From NCBI RefSeq assembly GCF_007859395.1, contig NZ_VOHD01000008.1, positions 310,001 to 374,000 on the forward strand: DNA of 64,000 nucleotides. Reading direction: 5' to 3'. The notes under the pieces were generated by a model. The model ran no database searches and had not been told where the DNA came from. It worked only from the letters and a program-made list of their open reading frames with translations. This document shows positions 16,625 through 25,413 of this stretch, piece after piece. Source of the stretch: Planomicrobium sp. CPCC 101110 (lineage in GTDB: Bacteria; Bacillota; Bacilli; Bacillales_A; Planococcaceae). The first letter of the stretch is position 1. Each line of letters starts with the position of its first letter. Both the position numbers and the translations under genes were made by a program.

Positions 16625-17116
16625 TTATTCAATCTCCCAATGGATCAATTCATCAGCCACATGCGTCCGTTTGAATCCGGACTTCTCCAGCACTTTGATT
16701 GAGGGTTGATTTGTCTCAAGGCAGTTGGCGACGATTTTTATGACCCCGTCTTTTTGCTTCAGCCACTCGACGAGGCCTTTCACCATTTCGGTTCCATAGC
16801 CTTTGTTGCGGAAGCTCTCCACGATGCCGTAGCCGATTTCGACCACTCCGTTTTCATCCGGGCCGCCTTTGCAGCCGATTTCGCCAACCAGCTGCCTTGC
16901 TTCCCAGTCGACCACAATGCGGCTCCACTGGCTTGCTTCGGGTGTATGCGCCAATGTCTCTTTTTTGGACTCCAGCATTTTCGCGAAAGCCGGGCTTGGC
17001 CATTCTTCCGGCACCCGGCTGCCGATCAATTCCTCCAGCTCTTTTTTTCCGTTTAGAACAGCCTGCACTTGCTTGATCGTAAATGGCAGTAAATTCAATC
17101 TTTCCGTTCTAATCAT
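16625..17116 (-). CDS. GNAT-family N-acetyltransferase
   Basis: A 163-residue RimJ/RimL-like acetyltransferase. The opening MIRTERLNLLPF is typical, SFRNKGYGTEM is the acetyl-CoA motif and NQPSIKVLEKSGF the later conserved stretch. AGGGGGAG precedes the ATG. The acceptor is unknown. It ends in a variant of the local terminator hairpin. Confidence 0.8.
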   Translation of the reverse strand: MIRTERLNLLPFTIKQVQAVLNGKKELEELIGSRVPEEWPSPAFAKMLESKKETLAHTPEASQWSRIVVDWEARQLVGEIGCKGGPDENGVVEIGYGIVESFRNKGYGTEMVKGLVEWLKQKDGVIKIVANCLETNQPSIKVLEKSGFKRTHVADELIHWEIE

Positions 17117-17216
17117 GTTGCTCCCCCTAAAATAATGGTGTATAGAAAACCGTTCACACAGGTGAACCGCTTTGTGCTTTGCTGCCGTTCGTCAAGAGTC
17201 GTTTAGAAATGCGGGA

Positions 17217-17319
17217 AGTTTATGTGAAAAGCTCGATTCGCCATGCAATCCCTTCAAAAGTGCATGTAAAAACCGCAATACATCATATAAAAAACGAAAA
17301 TTTCATGAAGGAAATATCG
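17217..17319 (-). repeat. 21-bp-phased intergenic element, copy E (diverged)
   Basis: TTTATGTGAAAAG, CCATGCAAT, GCATGTAAAAA, ATCATATAAAA and TTCATGAAGG follow one another at about 21 bp. It has the orientation of copies C and D and is the most diverged copy. It fills the gap between the GNAT gene and the ornithine cyclodeaminase-like gene. Confidence 0.55.
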
Positions 17320-17384
17320 GCAGCTGCCCACCTCAATTTCCCTCACAAAAAACCACAAGCCTCGATGATTGCGGTCCGCTTTCC

Positions 17385-18368
17385 CTACATATCCACCCTC
17401 ACTCCTGCGCCAGTCGCTTGCGCTTTGGCATACACGCCCTTGGCCACGGCCAAATCAAAATAAGCGGCGCCAACCGATTTGAAGAATGTGATTTCCTCAT
17501 CCGACTGCCTAGTACAGCGATTTTCCATCGCCAGTTTGCTCAGCGTTCCGTAAACTTGTTCAAACGACCAAGTTCCCGTTTTGGCGCCATGGATCAATTC
17601 GCCTGCTTCGCCTTTCACTCCGGCCAAATCGTCGACGACAATTTTGTCGGCGCGCGCCACCGTTACTTCGTCCACTTCGCGCATGCGCGGCAAATAGGAA
17701 CCGACGCCGTTTATGTGAGTGCCCGGCTGCAAATCAGCCCCTTCAAAAACTGGCTCATTCGAACGAGTCGCACAACAAATAATATCCGCCTTTTTCACAG
17801 CTTTTGCAACATTGATTTCCACTTCCCATGAAATTCCCACACCAAAATCGTCCAATTGCCCGCCAAAAGCCAACGCTTTTTCCGGCGTCCGGTTGACAAG
17901 AATGATTTTTTCGATGGTCCGCACGGCAATCACGCCAAGCACTTGCTCAAATGCCATCGCCCCCGTGCCGATGACGACCAGGACCCGGCTTTCTTTTTTC
18001 GCCAGCAAGTCGGTCGCGATGCCGCTGAGCGCACCGGTCCGGAGCCTCGTCAAATAAGAGGCGGCCATCATGGCGACATGTTCGCCGTTAGCGGCGTCCG
18101 TCAGCAAAATCATCCCTTGCGTCGTCGGTTTTCCTTGCGCCGGATTTTCCGGGAAAATCGTCACCACTTTGACGCCCGCCACATCACCCGCCAAATCGGC
18201 GCTTGGCATGTAAAGCGCCGATGCTTCCCGCTCCGGAAACTCGATGACTGTGCGATGCGGATTTGCAATTTTCTCTTGCTCCTTCGCTTTCAAGATAGCC
18301 ATGATGTCCTTCATGGCGTCACTCATTTTATACAATTGCTGAATCTGTTTTTCATTGATCACTAACAT
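17385..18368 (-). CDS. Ornithine cyclodeaminase / mu-crystallin family enzyme
   Basis: A 327-residue NAD(P)-dependent enzyme. It has the family layout: an N-terminal dimerisation part with TRLRTGALSGIATD, a Rossmann segment VVIGTGAMAFEQ, and NGVGSYLPRMREVD near the C-terminal half. Members include ornithine and lysine cyclodeaminases, alanine dehydrogenase and pyrroline-2-carboxylate reductase, and I cannot tell these apart here. It follows the MHS transporter gene by 28 bases and probably shares its transcript, despite an intervening hairpin. GGAGG stands seven bases before the ATG. Confidence 0.8.
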   Translation of the reverse strand: MLVINEKQIQQLYKMSDAMKDIMAILKAKEQEKIANPHRTVIEFPEREASALYMPSADLAGDVAGVKVVTIFPENPAQGKPTTQGMILLTDAANGEHVAMMAASYLTRLRTGALSGIATDLLAKKESRVLVVIGTGAMAFEQVLGVIAVRTIEKIILVNRTPEKALAFGGQLDDFGVGISWEVEINVAKAVKKADIICCATRSNEPVFEGADLQPGTHINGVGSYLPRMREVDEVTVARADKIVVDDLAGVKGEAGELIHGAKTGTWSFEQVYGTLSKLAMENRCTRQSDEEITFFKSVGAAYFDLAVAKGVYAKAQATGAGVRVDM

Positions 18369-18384
18369 CCAATTCCTCCTAAAT

Positions 18385-18411
18385 AAAAAGAGCCGCTTAT
18401 GCGCGGCTCCC
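18385..18411 (-). terminator. Terminator containing the MHS transporter stop codon
   Basis: On the minus strand GAGCCGCGC pairs with GCGGCTC followed by TTTTTATTT. The TAA of the transporter is in the loop. It lies between the transporter and cyclodeaminase genes and should lower expression of the second. Confidence 0.7.
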
Positions 18412-19701
18412 TTTCACTGCTACTTTTTGTCCGGCGTGCTGTTGGCCACGGTCTTTTACCGCCCAGATTGCCGCTAAGGAAACAAGGGATGTGAAGACGA
18501 TGTAGAGCGCGACTGGAACATATGAGTTATCAAATCTGGCCAAAAGTGCCGTCGCGACAAGCGGTGCTGTTCCGCCTGCAACCGCCGCACCGATTTGGTA
18601 GCCAAGCGAAATGCCGGTATAGCGGACTTTCGCTTCAAAGATTTCGGAGAACATCGTGCCAAGCACCGCGGTGATCGGTGCCCAGATAATGCCCAAACCG
18701 ATGACGGTAGCGAGGACCAATAACACCACCGACCCTTGCTGGATTAGCCAGAAGTACGGGAATGCGAACAATGCCATCCCCACTGTCCCGGCCACGTACA
18801 ATTTCTTGCGTCCCATTGTATCTGATAAATTTCCCATGATCGGTATCAAAATCGTTGTGACCACTGTGGCAATCATGACAGCTGTCAGCGCATTTGTCCG
18901 CGAAAATCCTAAGTTCGTCGTTGCGTAAGAGACGATAAACGTACTGAAAATGTAGAATGGCGCCGTTTCCACCACTTTTGCCCCGATGGCGATCAACACT
19001 TCTCGCCAGTGGTACTTTAACGTATCGGCAATCGGCAGTTTCGGGATTTCCCCGGATTCCTGCACTTGCTTGAAAGCCGGCGTTTCGTCGATGCCTTTAC
19101 GGATCCAAAGGCCGAAAATAACCAAGAAAGCGCTCAAGATGAACGGCACACGCCAGCCCCATGTCATGAATGAATCATCCGGAAGCAGCGTCATGATCCA
19201 TAAAGCGACTGTTCCCATCAACATCCCAATCGTTACACCCATTTGCGGGATACTGCCGAACAACCCTTTCTTTTCCTCCGGCGCATACTCGACCGCCAAA
19301 AGCAAAGCGCCTCCCCATTCTCCGCCGATTCCCAGCCCCTGGACCAAGCGGAGCGTAATCAATAGAATCGGTGCCCAGATGCCGATTGCCTGGTAAGTGG
19401 GCAACAAGCCCATGCCGAATGTAGCAATCCCCATTAAACTGAGCGTCAAAACGAGTGTTTTTTTGCGGCCGATGCGGTCGCCGATATGGCTGAACACCAC
19501 GCCGCCAAACGGCCGGATGAAAAATGCTAAAGCAAATGAAGCATAGGCTAGCAACAACCCGACAGTCGGGTCTTCATTGACGAAAAAGAGCTGGTTGAAA
19601 ACGAGTGCCGCCACTGTTCCGTATAGAAAATAATCAAACCACTCGATTGAGCTTCCCACTAAACTGGCAATCAAAACACGCTGCGTTTGCTTTTTGTTCA
19701 T
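18397..19701 (-). CDS. MHS-family (metabolite:H+ symporter) MFS transporter
   Basis: A 434-residue 12-TM transporter. SIEWFDYFLYGTVAALVF at the N-terminus, RPFGGVVFSHIGDRIGRKK between TM2 and TM3, and LRLVQGLGIGGEWGGA are hallmark motifs of the MHS group (ProP, shikimate, citrate and alpha-ketoglutarate carriers). The downstream cyclodeaminase-like gene suggests an amino acid or betaine-like substrate, which is an inference. It is divergent from the cupin-XRE regulator. Confidence 0.85.
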   Translation of the reverse strand: MNKKQTQRVLIASLVGSSIEWFDYFLYGTVAALVFNQLFFVNEDPTVGLLLAYASFALAFFIRPFGGVVFSHIGDRIGRKKTLVLTLSLMGIATFGMGLLPTYQAIGIWAPILLITLRLVQGLGIGGEWGGALLLAVEYAPEEKKGLFGSIPQMGVTIGMLMGTVALWIMTLLPDDSFMTWGWRVPFILSAFLVIFGLWIRKGIDETPAFKQVQESGEIPKLPIADTLKYHWREVLIAIGAKVVETAPFYIFSTFIVSYATTNLGFSRTNALTAVMIATVVTTILIPIMGNLSDTMGRKKLYVAGTVGMALFAFPYFWLIQQGSVVLLVLATVIGLGIIWAPITAVLGTMFSEIFEAKVRYTGISLGYQIGAAVAGGTAPLVATALLARFDNSYVPVALYIVFTSLVSLAAIWAVKDRGQQHAGQKVAVKGSRA

Positions 19702-19752
19702 AATCCATCCCCCTAAAAATTGAAGTGTGGCTTTAATTTCTCCCCATGCTTT

Positions 19753-19781
19753 AGTTTATTTAGTTTCAAATTTTCTGTCAA
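19753..19781 (-). promoter_or_regulatory. Sigma-A promoter of the MHS transporter operon
   Basis: Perfect TTGACA (19781-19776), 17 bp, TAAACT (19758-19753) on the minus strand. AAACTAAATAAACTAAA, a short direct repeat, overlaps the -10 and may be an operator for the divergent cupin-XRE regulator. Confidence 0.6.
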
Positions 19782-19864
19782 TAGTCTTTTTGTTAGCATT
19801 TGTTGCCGCTAGGAGAATTCGGTATCATAAAAGAGAAATCATTAAAGCAAGGCGGGGAATTGGC

Positions 19865-20380
19865 ATGACACACGATTCGATGGGGATCATCCTAAAAAAT
19901 CTTCGCAAAGAACGGAAGCTGACATTAAAGGAGCTGGCAGAACAGACAGGCGTTTCCATCAGTTTTCTCTCGCAGGTGGAGCGCGGGAAATCGAGCGCCA
20001 CGCTTGAATCGCTGAAAAGGTTCGCCGATGCGCTCGATGTCAATCCGGGAGTGTTCTTTGAGGAGAACACCGGACGCGATGAACTGGCGGAGCGCAAAGC
20101 GCTTTTCCACTATAAAGACCTGTCCCACGGCGTGAAACACTCGAACTTATCGCCGATATTGGTCACGCTTTATCCCGGGGAAAACGAATGGAGCCCATTC
20201 GCCCATTCCGGTTTTGAATTTCTGTTTGTTTTGGAAGGCCTGCTGACGGTCGAGATTGATGGAGAACGGTCCCAGCTCAGCGAGCAGGAATCGGTCCTGT
20301 TCGATGCCAGCAAAAAGCATTATTGGGCAAACCATACCGAAAAGGATGTCCGCTTCTTGGTGGTATCCTCCAAAAACTAA
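19865..20380 (+). CDS. XRE-family regulator with C-terminal cupin domain
   Basis: A 171-residue protein. Residues about 8-62 are a helix-turn-helix (LKELAEQTGVSISFLSQVE), and about 95-168 a cupin with the LYPGENEWSPFAHSGFEF and FVLEGLLTVE strands. Cupin-XRE proteins often control uptake and catabolism of amino acids, polyamines or betaines. It faces the MHS transporter-cyclodeaminase operon across 163 bases, so it most likely controls it. The ATG at 19865 has GGCGGGG upstream; the frame before it crosses the promoters. A TTGTTG-17-TATCAT promoter lies at about 19811-19839. Confidence 0.8.
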   Translation: MTHDSMGIILKNLRKERKLTLKELAEQTGVSISFLSQVERGKSSATLESLKRFADALDVNPGVFFEENTGRDELAERKALFHYKDLSHGVKHSNLSPILVTLYPGENEWSPFAHSGFEFLFVLEGLLTVEIDGERSQLSEQESVLFDASKKHYWANHTEKDVRFLVVSSKN

Positions 20381-20412
20381 AAAAGCCTGCGGCAGTTGCC
20401 GCAGGCTTTTTG
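20381..20412. terminator. Bidirectional terminator
   Basis: AAAAGCCTGCGGCA pairs with TGCCGCAGGCTTTT, with T run on the plus strand; shared by the cupin-XRE gene and the convergent GNAT gene. Confidence 0.85.
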
Positions 20413-20415
20413 CCT

Positions 20416-20856
20416 CTATAAGAGCAGTTCATACGAATAGAACTCCGTATCCCGTTTATACCCCAATTTCTCATACAGGCGCTGCGCCGAGCGGTTATCG
20501 GCCGCTGTGCTCAAGCTCAAGCTTTTCGCGCCGGTTTCCAGCGCAAATTCTTTCGCTTTTTCCATGAGCCGTTCGCCGGCGCCGCGTTTCCTCGCCTCGG
20601 GCGCCACATATAAATCATTCAAAATCCATGTCCGTTTCATTGAAACCGATGAATACATCGGATACAACTGCGTAAACCCTAAATACATATCCCCGTCTCT
20701 TGCCGTGAAAATGACCGAGTCTTCTTTTTTCAATCGCTGTTCTATGTAGTTCCGGGCAGCATTCACGTCCGTTTGCTGACCGTAAAACACCCGGTACCCA
20801 TCGAACAGCCGGGCCACTCCTTCCAGATCTTCCAATGCCGCTTGCACTATACGCAT
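20416..20856 (-). CDS. GNAT-family N-acetyltransferase
   Basis: A 146-residue acetyltransferase with LYVAPEARKRGAGERLM as the acetyl-CoA motif and the ADNRSAQRLYEKLGY segment. The ATG at 20856 is preferred over 20862, which overlaps the AAAGGGGA ribosome binding site. The acceptor is unknown. Confidence 0.8.
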   Translation of the reverse strand: MRIVQAALEDLEGVARLFDGYRVFYGQQTDVNAARNYIEQRLKKEDSVIFTARDGDMYLGFTQLYPMYSSVSMKRTWILNDLYVAPEARKRGAGERLMEKAKEFALETGAKSLSLSTAADNRSAQRLYEKLGYKRDTEFYSYELLL

Positions 20857-20955
20857 CTTCATTCCCCTTTCTTCAAAGACCAGAAAAAGAACCGGTTTCT
20901 AAACCGATTCCATTGCAGAACAAACGCTTCGCTTTTTCGATCCACATGATTTCCT

Positions 20956-23268
20956 TCACTGTTTTTCAACGGTGGAACCGCCGTAGGTCTGAATTCTGTT
21001 CAGCTCGTCGATAATGTATTTGAGCTCTTCTTCGGTGATGCTTCCCTTGGTGAAATACACAAGCGCACGGAGCGGCATATTCTCGGCCAAGGCTTCCATC
21101 ATTTCCGCCATTTCCTTGCTTTCATCCACTGAATCGAGGAAAGTCGGAGTGCTGTTCATTTCTTTGATGAGCGCAGTTGCCGGTTCTGCCAGAAGCGGAT
21201 CTGACATGAGCTCGCCAATCGTTGTGTTGCGGTTGATTTTTTGGTTGATCCGTACCGTGCTTTGGACCAGAATTTTATGTTTCAGCTCGATTTCTTGCGA
21301 AGATTTCCCGATCATGATCTCATAGTCGCCCGTCTCCACGTGCCAATCCTTGATTTCGGTATTGTAGTAAGCGAAAGCCCGTTTGTCCAAAGTGAACTCG
21401 ACCACCTGCTCTTCACCTGGCTGGAGCTCCACTTTTTCAAAGTCCCTTAGTTCTTTGAGCGGCCGGCGAATGGAACTTGCCAAATCACTTACGTATAATT
21501 GCACAATTTCTTTGCCGGCTCTGTCCCCGGTGTTCTTTATCGTCACGTGGACGGTCACGTTTTCGGCATCTTTTATCGCTTCGTCGCTGACGGTCAGATT
21601 GCTGTATTCGAATTCCGTGTAGCTCAACCCGTAGCCGAACGGAAACAGCGGCGGACGCTCTTTTGTATCGTAATAGCGATAGCCGACGAAGATGCCTTCT
21701 TTATACTCGACCAGGTTCCCATCCCCAGGGAAGTAGAGATAGGACGGGTTATCGCTCAATTTTATCGGGAATGTCTCAGCCAATTTCCCGCTCGGATTGG
21801 CGTGTCCGAACAAAACATCTTTTAACGCGCTCCCAGCTGCCTGGCCGCCTAAATAGCCTTCCAATAAGGCTTTGGCATTATCCAGCCACGGCATTTCGAT
21901 TGGTGCCCCGTTGCTGAGCACGACAACCAGATTCGGCTGCACTTTCGCGATTTCTTCGATCAACGCCCGGTGGTCTTCCGGAATCCGCAAATGGGTCCGG
22001 TCATAGCCTTCGGATTCAAAATGGGCCGGCAAACCGACCATCAAAACCGCACAATCCGCTTTTTCCGCAGTTTCGACCGCTTCTTCTATCATCCGAGTAT
22101 GGGGCAACTCCATATTCAGGTCATAGCCTTCCGCGTAGAAAAACTGGTCTTCCCCGCCTAGTTCGTAAGCCATCTCGTCATAAAGGTTATCAAGCTGCAG
22201 CGGATTGACGTGTGAGCTTCCCCCGCCTTGATATCTTGGTTTTTTCGCGAAAGCGCCAATCAAAGCGATCTTTTTATCTTTCGAAAGCGGCAGGATATCC
22301 TCTTCATTTTTCAGCAGAACCATGCCTTCAGTGGCGGCTTTTCTGGCAAGCTCATGATGCAGGCGCTGGTTGAATTTTGCGCCTTCTTTTTTATGGCTGT
22401 CAGCAAGGAAAATCACTTTAAGGAGCCTTTCGACAGCGTGATCCAGCTGTTTTTGGGAAAGCCGTTCGTGCTCGATGGCGTCCAGAATCTTTTTCTCACC
22501 GAAACCGAGGCTGCATGGCATCTCCAAATCGAGGCCCGCCGCCAAGGCTTCGTGGCGCTCATCGATTGCTCCCCAGTCGGACATGACGATGCCATCAAAT
22601 CCCCATTCTTTTCGCAGTACCTCTTCCAGAAAAAAATGGCTTTCTGATACGAATTCATAATTCACCCGATTGTAAGAAGCCATAACCGTCCATGGTTTTC
22701 CGTTCTTTATGGCTTTTTCGAAGCTTGCCAAGTATATCTCCCGCAGCGCCCGTTCATCTATGATGGCGTTTGTCGTCATTCTCCGGTGTTCTTGGTTGTT
22801 CGCCAAATAATGCTTCAGCGATGTTCCGACCCCTTCGTTTTGGACGCCTTGGATATAGGCGGTAGCCAATTCCGATGAAAGGTGCGGATCTTCCGAATAA
22901 TATTCGAAATTCCGTCCGCAAAGCGGGGAGCGTTTGATATTGACGCCGGGCCCCAAAAGCACCGAAATTTCCTGCGCTTGCGCTTCTTTGCCCAAAGCAG
23001 ATCCGACTTCCCACATCAATTGTTTGTCCCAGGAACTGGCCAGCGTCACCCCTGCCGGAAAACAGGTGGCCGGCGCGCTCGGGCCAAGCCCCATGTGGCC
23101 GTCATCGCCGTCTTGTTTGCGCAATCCATGCGGGCCATCTCCGGTGCGTATGGATGGGATCCCCAGCCGGTCGATTCCCTTAAGGCGCCAAAAATCCGCC
23201 CCTGTACACATGCTCACTTTCTCCCTCAAAGACATTTGCGATATCAAAGCTTGAATATCCCTCTCCAT
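20956..23268 (-). CDS. Glycoside hydrolase family 3 beta-glucosidase
   Basis: A 770-residue intracellular beta-glucosidase-type enzyme. The (beta/alpha)8 domain holds LKHYLANNQEHRR and the nucleophile Asp231 in GFDGIVMSDWGA; the C-terminal beta-sandwich domain begins near LPLSKDKKIALIGAFAKKP; a fibronectin III-like domain follows (around VTVHVTIKNTGDRAGKE). About 100 further residues at the end form an extra helical tail seen in some Bacillales members. There is no signal peptide, so it should act on imported glucosides. The start used is the ATG at 23268 (AGGGGG nine bases upstream) rather than the TTG three codons earlier. No sugar transporter is adjacent. Confidence 0.9.
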   Translation of the reverse strand: MERDIQALISQMSLREKVSMCTGADFWRLKGIDRLGIPSIRTGDGPHGLRKQDGDDGHMGLGPSAPATCFPAGVTLASSWDKQLMWEVGSALGKEAQAQEISVLLGPGVNIKRSPLCGRNFEYYSEDPHLSSELATAYIQGVQNEGVGTSLKHYLANNQEHRRMTTNAIIDERALREIYLASFEKAIKNGKPWTVMASYNRVNYEFVSESHFFLEEVLRKEWGFDGIVMSDWGAIDERHEALAAGLDLEMPCSLGFGEKKILDAIEHERLSQKQLDHAVERLLKVIFLADSHKKEGAKFNQRLHHELARKAATEGMVLLKNEEDILPLSKDKKIALIGAFAKKPRYQGGGSSHVNPLQLDNLYDEMAYELGGEDQFFYAEGYDLNMELPHTRMIEEAVETAEKADCAVLMVGLPAHFESEGYDRTHLRIPEDHRALIEEIAKVQPNLVVVLSNGAPIEMPWLDNAKALLEGYLGGQAAGSALKDVLFGHANPSGKLAETFPIKLSDNPSYLYFPGDGNLVEYKEGIFVGYRYYDTKERPPLFPFGYGLSYTEFEYSNLTVSDEAIKDAENVTVHVTIKNTGDRAGKEIVQLYVSDLASSIRRPLKELRDFEKVELQPGEEQVVEFTLDKRAFAYYNTEIKDWHVETGDYEIMIGKSSQEIELKHKILVQSTVRINQKINRNTTIGELMSDPLLAEPATALIKEMNSTPTFLDSVDESKEMAEMMEALAENMPLRALVYFTKGSITEEELKYIIDELNRIQTYGGSTVEKQ

Positions 23269-23339
23269 ACTGAACAACCCCCTGCTACATGAATATGCTT
23301 CAAGAATGGTGGTGTATATCCAGTGGCTGCCAGCGCTGC

Positions 23340-24104
23340 TTATCCTTTTTTGTTAGCCGCCGCTTCAAACGTGATTGTTTGTCCGGCGCGGGTCGGGTAC
23401 TCCCCGAACTTGAAATCCGCCGAGATAATGATATTTTCGAATCCGGCATGCTCAAGAATCAGCCGGAATTCCTCCACGCCGTACCACCGCAGCGGATAGC
23501 GTTCGAGTTCCGTCTGGATCAACTTGCCGTTCCGCCATTTCTCATAGCGCGCCTGGGAAATACGGTATTGCTTGACCGGGTCCACTTCGACGATTTGGGA
23601 TTCGACAGTGATGGCATCGCCGTTTTCCAAATCCCATTTCCGGACAGACGGCCTGCCGATCTCAAGTTCACCGGGCAAAAACACATCGACGATCAACTTG
23701 CCCCCATCTGCCAGATGGCGATGGAAATTCCTTAATGCCTGCAGCGACTTTTCGCGCTCATGCAACAGCAGAAATGTGCCCGTCGGAATGACGATGGCCC
23801 CATATTCCGCTTCGAGCGAAAAAGATTCCATCTCCGCTTCGAACAAAGCCGGCGCAAGCCCCTTCTTCTCGCAATTCCCCCGGCAAATCGCCAGCATATC
23901 TGGAGACACATCAAAGCCGTCCACTTGAAACCCTTTTTCCAATAACGGCACAAGCAGCCGCCCTGTCCCAACGGCCGGTTCCAAAATACGCCCTGTGCAA
24001 GCCGCCAAACGTTCCGTATAATATTCTATATCTCCAAATGAACTGCCGACCGGTTTATCGAGATCATAAACTTCCGATGACAAACTGTTGTAATAGCCTA
24101 ACAA
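23340..24104 (-). CDS. Class I SAM-dependent methyltransferase
   Basis: A 254-residue methyltransferase. Motif I is LEPAVGTGRLLVPL, and FDVSPDMLAIC gives the acidic residue that binds the SAM ribose. The acceptor is unknown; related Bacillales proteins are annotated only as methyltransferases. The start is a TTG at 24104 after GAGGGGGAG. Confidence 0.8.
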   Translation of the reverse strand: MLGYYNSLSSEVYDLDKPVGSSFGDIEYYTERLAACTGRILEPAVGTGRLLVPLLEKGFQVDGFDVSPDMLAICRGNCEKKGLAPALFEAEMESFSLEAEYGAIVIPTGTFLLLHEREKSLQALRNFHRHLADGGKLIVDVFLPGELEIGRPSVRKWDLENGDAITVESQIVEVDPVKQYRISQARYEKWRNGKLIQTELERYPLRWYGVEEFRLILEHAGFENIIISADFKFGEYPTRAGQTITFEAAANKKG

Positions 24105-24217
24105 AAATGCTCCCCCTCTGTACCGATGAAGTTTTCAACGATTCTGTCTATTCCTTGATTATCCTCCTATTTTGCCCGTTTTTCCAGACATAACCCTAAA
24201 AAGGCGGTAGTTTCTTT

Positions 24218-24769
24218 ATGTATTTTTCTGAACTCAATATCCAATCTTTCCGAATGATCAACGGCCTTGGAAAAGCTTTTCCGGCACTCAATCCGGCATT
24301 CATTTTCATCGCTGAATATTTCCTCTACTTGATGATCGTGCCGATCGGGCTGTTTTTGTTTGCGCCCCGATTCCGCAACCGCCGGCTTGTCGCGGCGGCG
24401 CTTTTAACGGTGGCGGCCGCTTTGATTTTGCGGATCGGCGTCGCTAAGCTGCATTCCAATCTTCAGCCGTTCGCCGAACTGCCCGACGTCAACCAACTGG
24501 TTGAAAAAACAGTGGGCAACTCATTTCCGAGCGACCACACCATCCTGTTCTTCTCGCTGTGCACGACCTTCGCTTTGTTTTCAAAGCGCTTCGGGTGGCT
24601 ATGGATGCTGCTCGGCGCCTTAGTCGGCTTCTCCCGCGTTTGGGTGGGCGTCCATTACCCAGCTGACGTCATTGCCGGGGCTTTGACCGCTATTGCCGCA
24701 GCTTTCATAGTTTACGCGGTTATTATACGGGTGACCCGTGCGCACCGGTTCGAAAGAGCGGAGGGTTGA
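24218..24769 (+). CDS. bcrC: Undecaprenyl-diphosphatase, PAP2 family
   Basis: A 183-residue membrane phosphatase that would dephosphorylate undecaprenyl pyrophosphate to recycle the cell-wall lipid carrier. The PAP2 motifs are clear: NSFPSDHT and FSRVWVGVHYPADV, with catalytic His residues in both. Length and sequence fit B. subtilis BcrC (YwoA). It overlaps the ribosome binding site of the DUF402 gene, so the two are probably co-transcribed. Relatives give bacitracin tolerance. Confidence 0.85.
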   Translation: MYFSELNIQSFRMINGLGKAFPALNPAFIFIAEYFLYLMIVPIGLFLFAPRFRNRRLVAAALLTVAAALILRIGVAKLHSNLQPFAELPDVNQLVEKTVGNSFPSDHTILFFSLCTTFALFSKRFGWLWMLLGALVGFSRVWVGVHYPADVIAGALTAIAAAFIVYAVIIRVTRAHRFERAEG

Positions 24770-24771
24770 AC

Positions 24772-25314
24772 ATGGATCTGCTGATTTTTTGGAACCACGT
24801 CGGAAGAGAACACGGCGGTTTGGAATATGCTCCGGATATCCGAAAAAATTCGCCCAGTGTCATTCAAAGCTTTCTCGAACAAAGAGAACAGCTTATCCGA
24901 AGCAACGCACAGCCCCACCGGTTTGTCCGCCATGACGAATCCACGCTGCTTGAACTGCCGCCCTTAAACAGCAAGAAAAAATTCATCATTGTCTATTTGA
25001 TTGATGAAGGCCTCCAGTTTTCATTGAATTTCAAGACCCGTTATCCTTGGTGGCTGATCGATATCGTCGACGTCCAGGAACTGAAACCGGATGTGTTTTG
25101 TGTTTACGATTTGTTCATCGACATTTCCGTCCACCCCGATGGCAGCTACCATGTGTTCGATATTGACGAGTTTGAAGAAGCGATCCGTTTAGGCGTTCTT
25201 ACCCCAGAGCAGGTTTCGCGAAGTTTAAAATCGTTCCACTGCGCTTTGAATCTGCTTAATACAAAAAAGTTCACTGGCGAATGGCTGGACGAGCTGAAAG
25301 AGAAATACATGTAA
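24772..25314 (+). CDS. DUF402 domain protein
   Basis: A 180-residue soluble protein of the DUF402 family, with YDLFIDISVHPDGSYHVFDIDEFEEA matching the family core in which Asp residues bind divalent metal. Known relatives include the nucleoside-phosphate hydrolase FomD and Ntdp-type nucleoside tri/diphosphatases. The ATG at 24772 has GGAGGG six bases upstream, inside the end of bcrC. Confidence 0.75.
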   Translation: MDLLIFWNHVGREHGGLEYAPDIRKNSPSVIQSFLEQREQLIRSNAQPHRFVRHDESTLLELPPLNSKKKFIIVYLIDEGLQFSLNFKTRYPWWLIDIVDVQELKPDVFCVYDLFIDISVHPDGSYHVFDIDEFEEAIRLGVLTPEQVSRSLKSFHCALNLLNTKKFTGEWLDELKEKYM

Positions 25315-25317
25315 ACG

Positions 25318-25356
25318 GAAAAGATGGGCATTCAAAATTGAATGCCCATCTTTTTC
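25318..25356. terminator. Bidirectional terminator between DUF402 gene and rpoN
   Basis: A near-perfect 18-bp stem, AAAGATGGGCATTC pairing with GAATGCCCATCTTT, T-rich on the plus side and A-rich on the other. It ends both converging transcripts. Confidence 0.85.
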
Positions 25357-25413
25357 CGTTTGGACGTTTCCATATACCTTGATTGAAATTGCCAATTTGA
25401 TATACATGGCATT

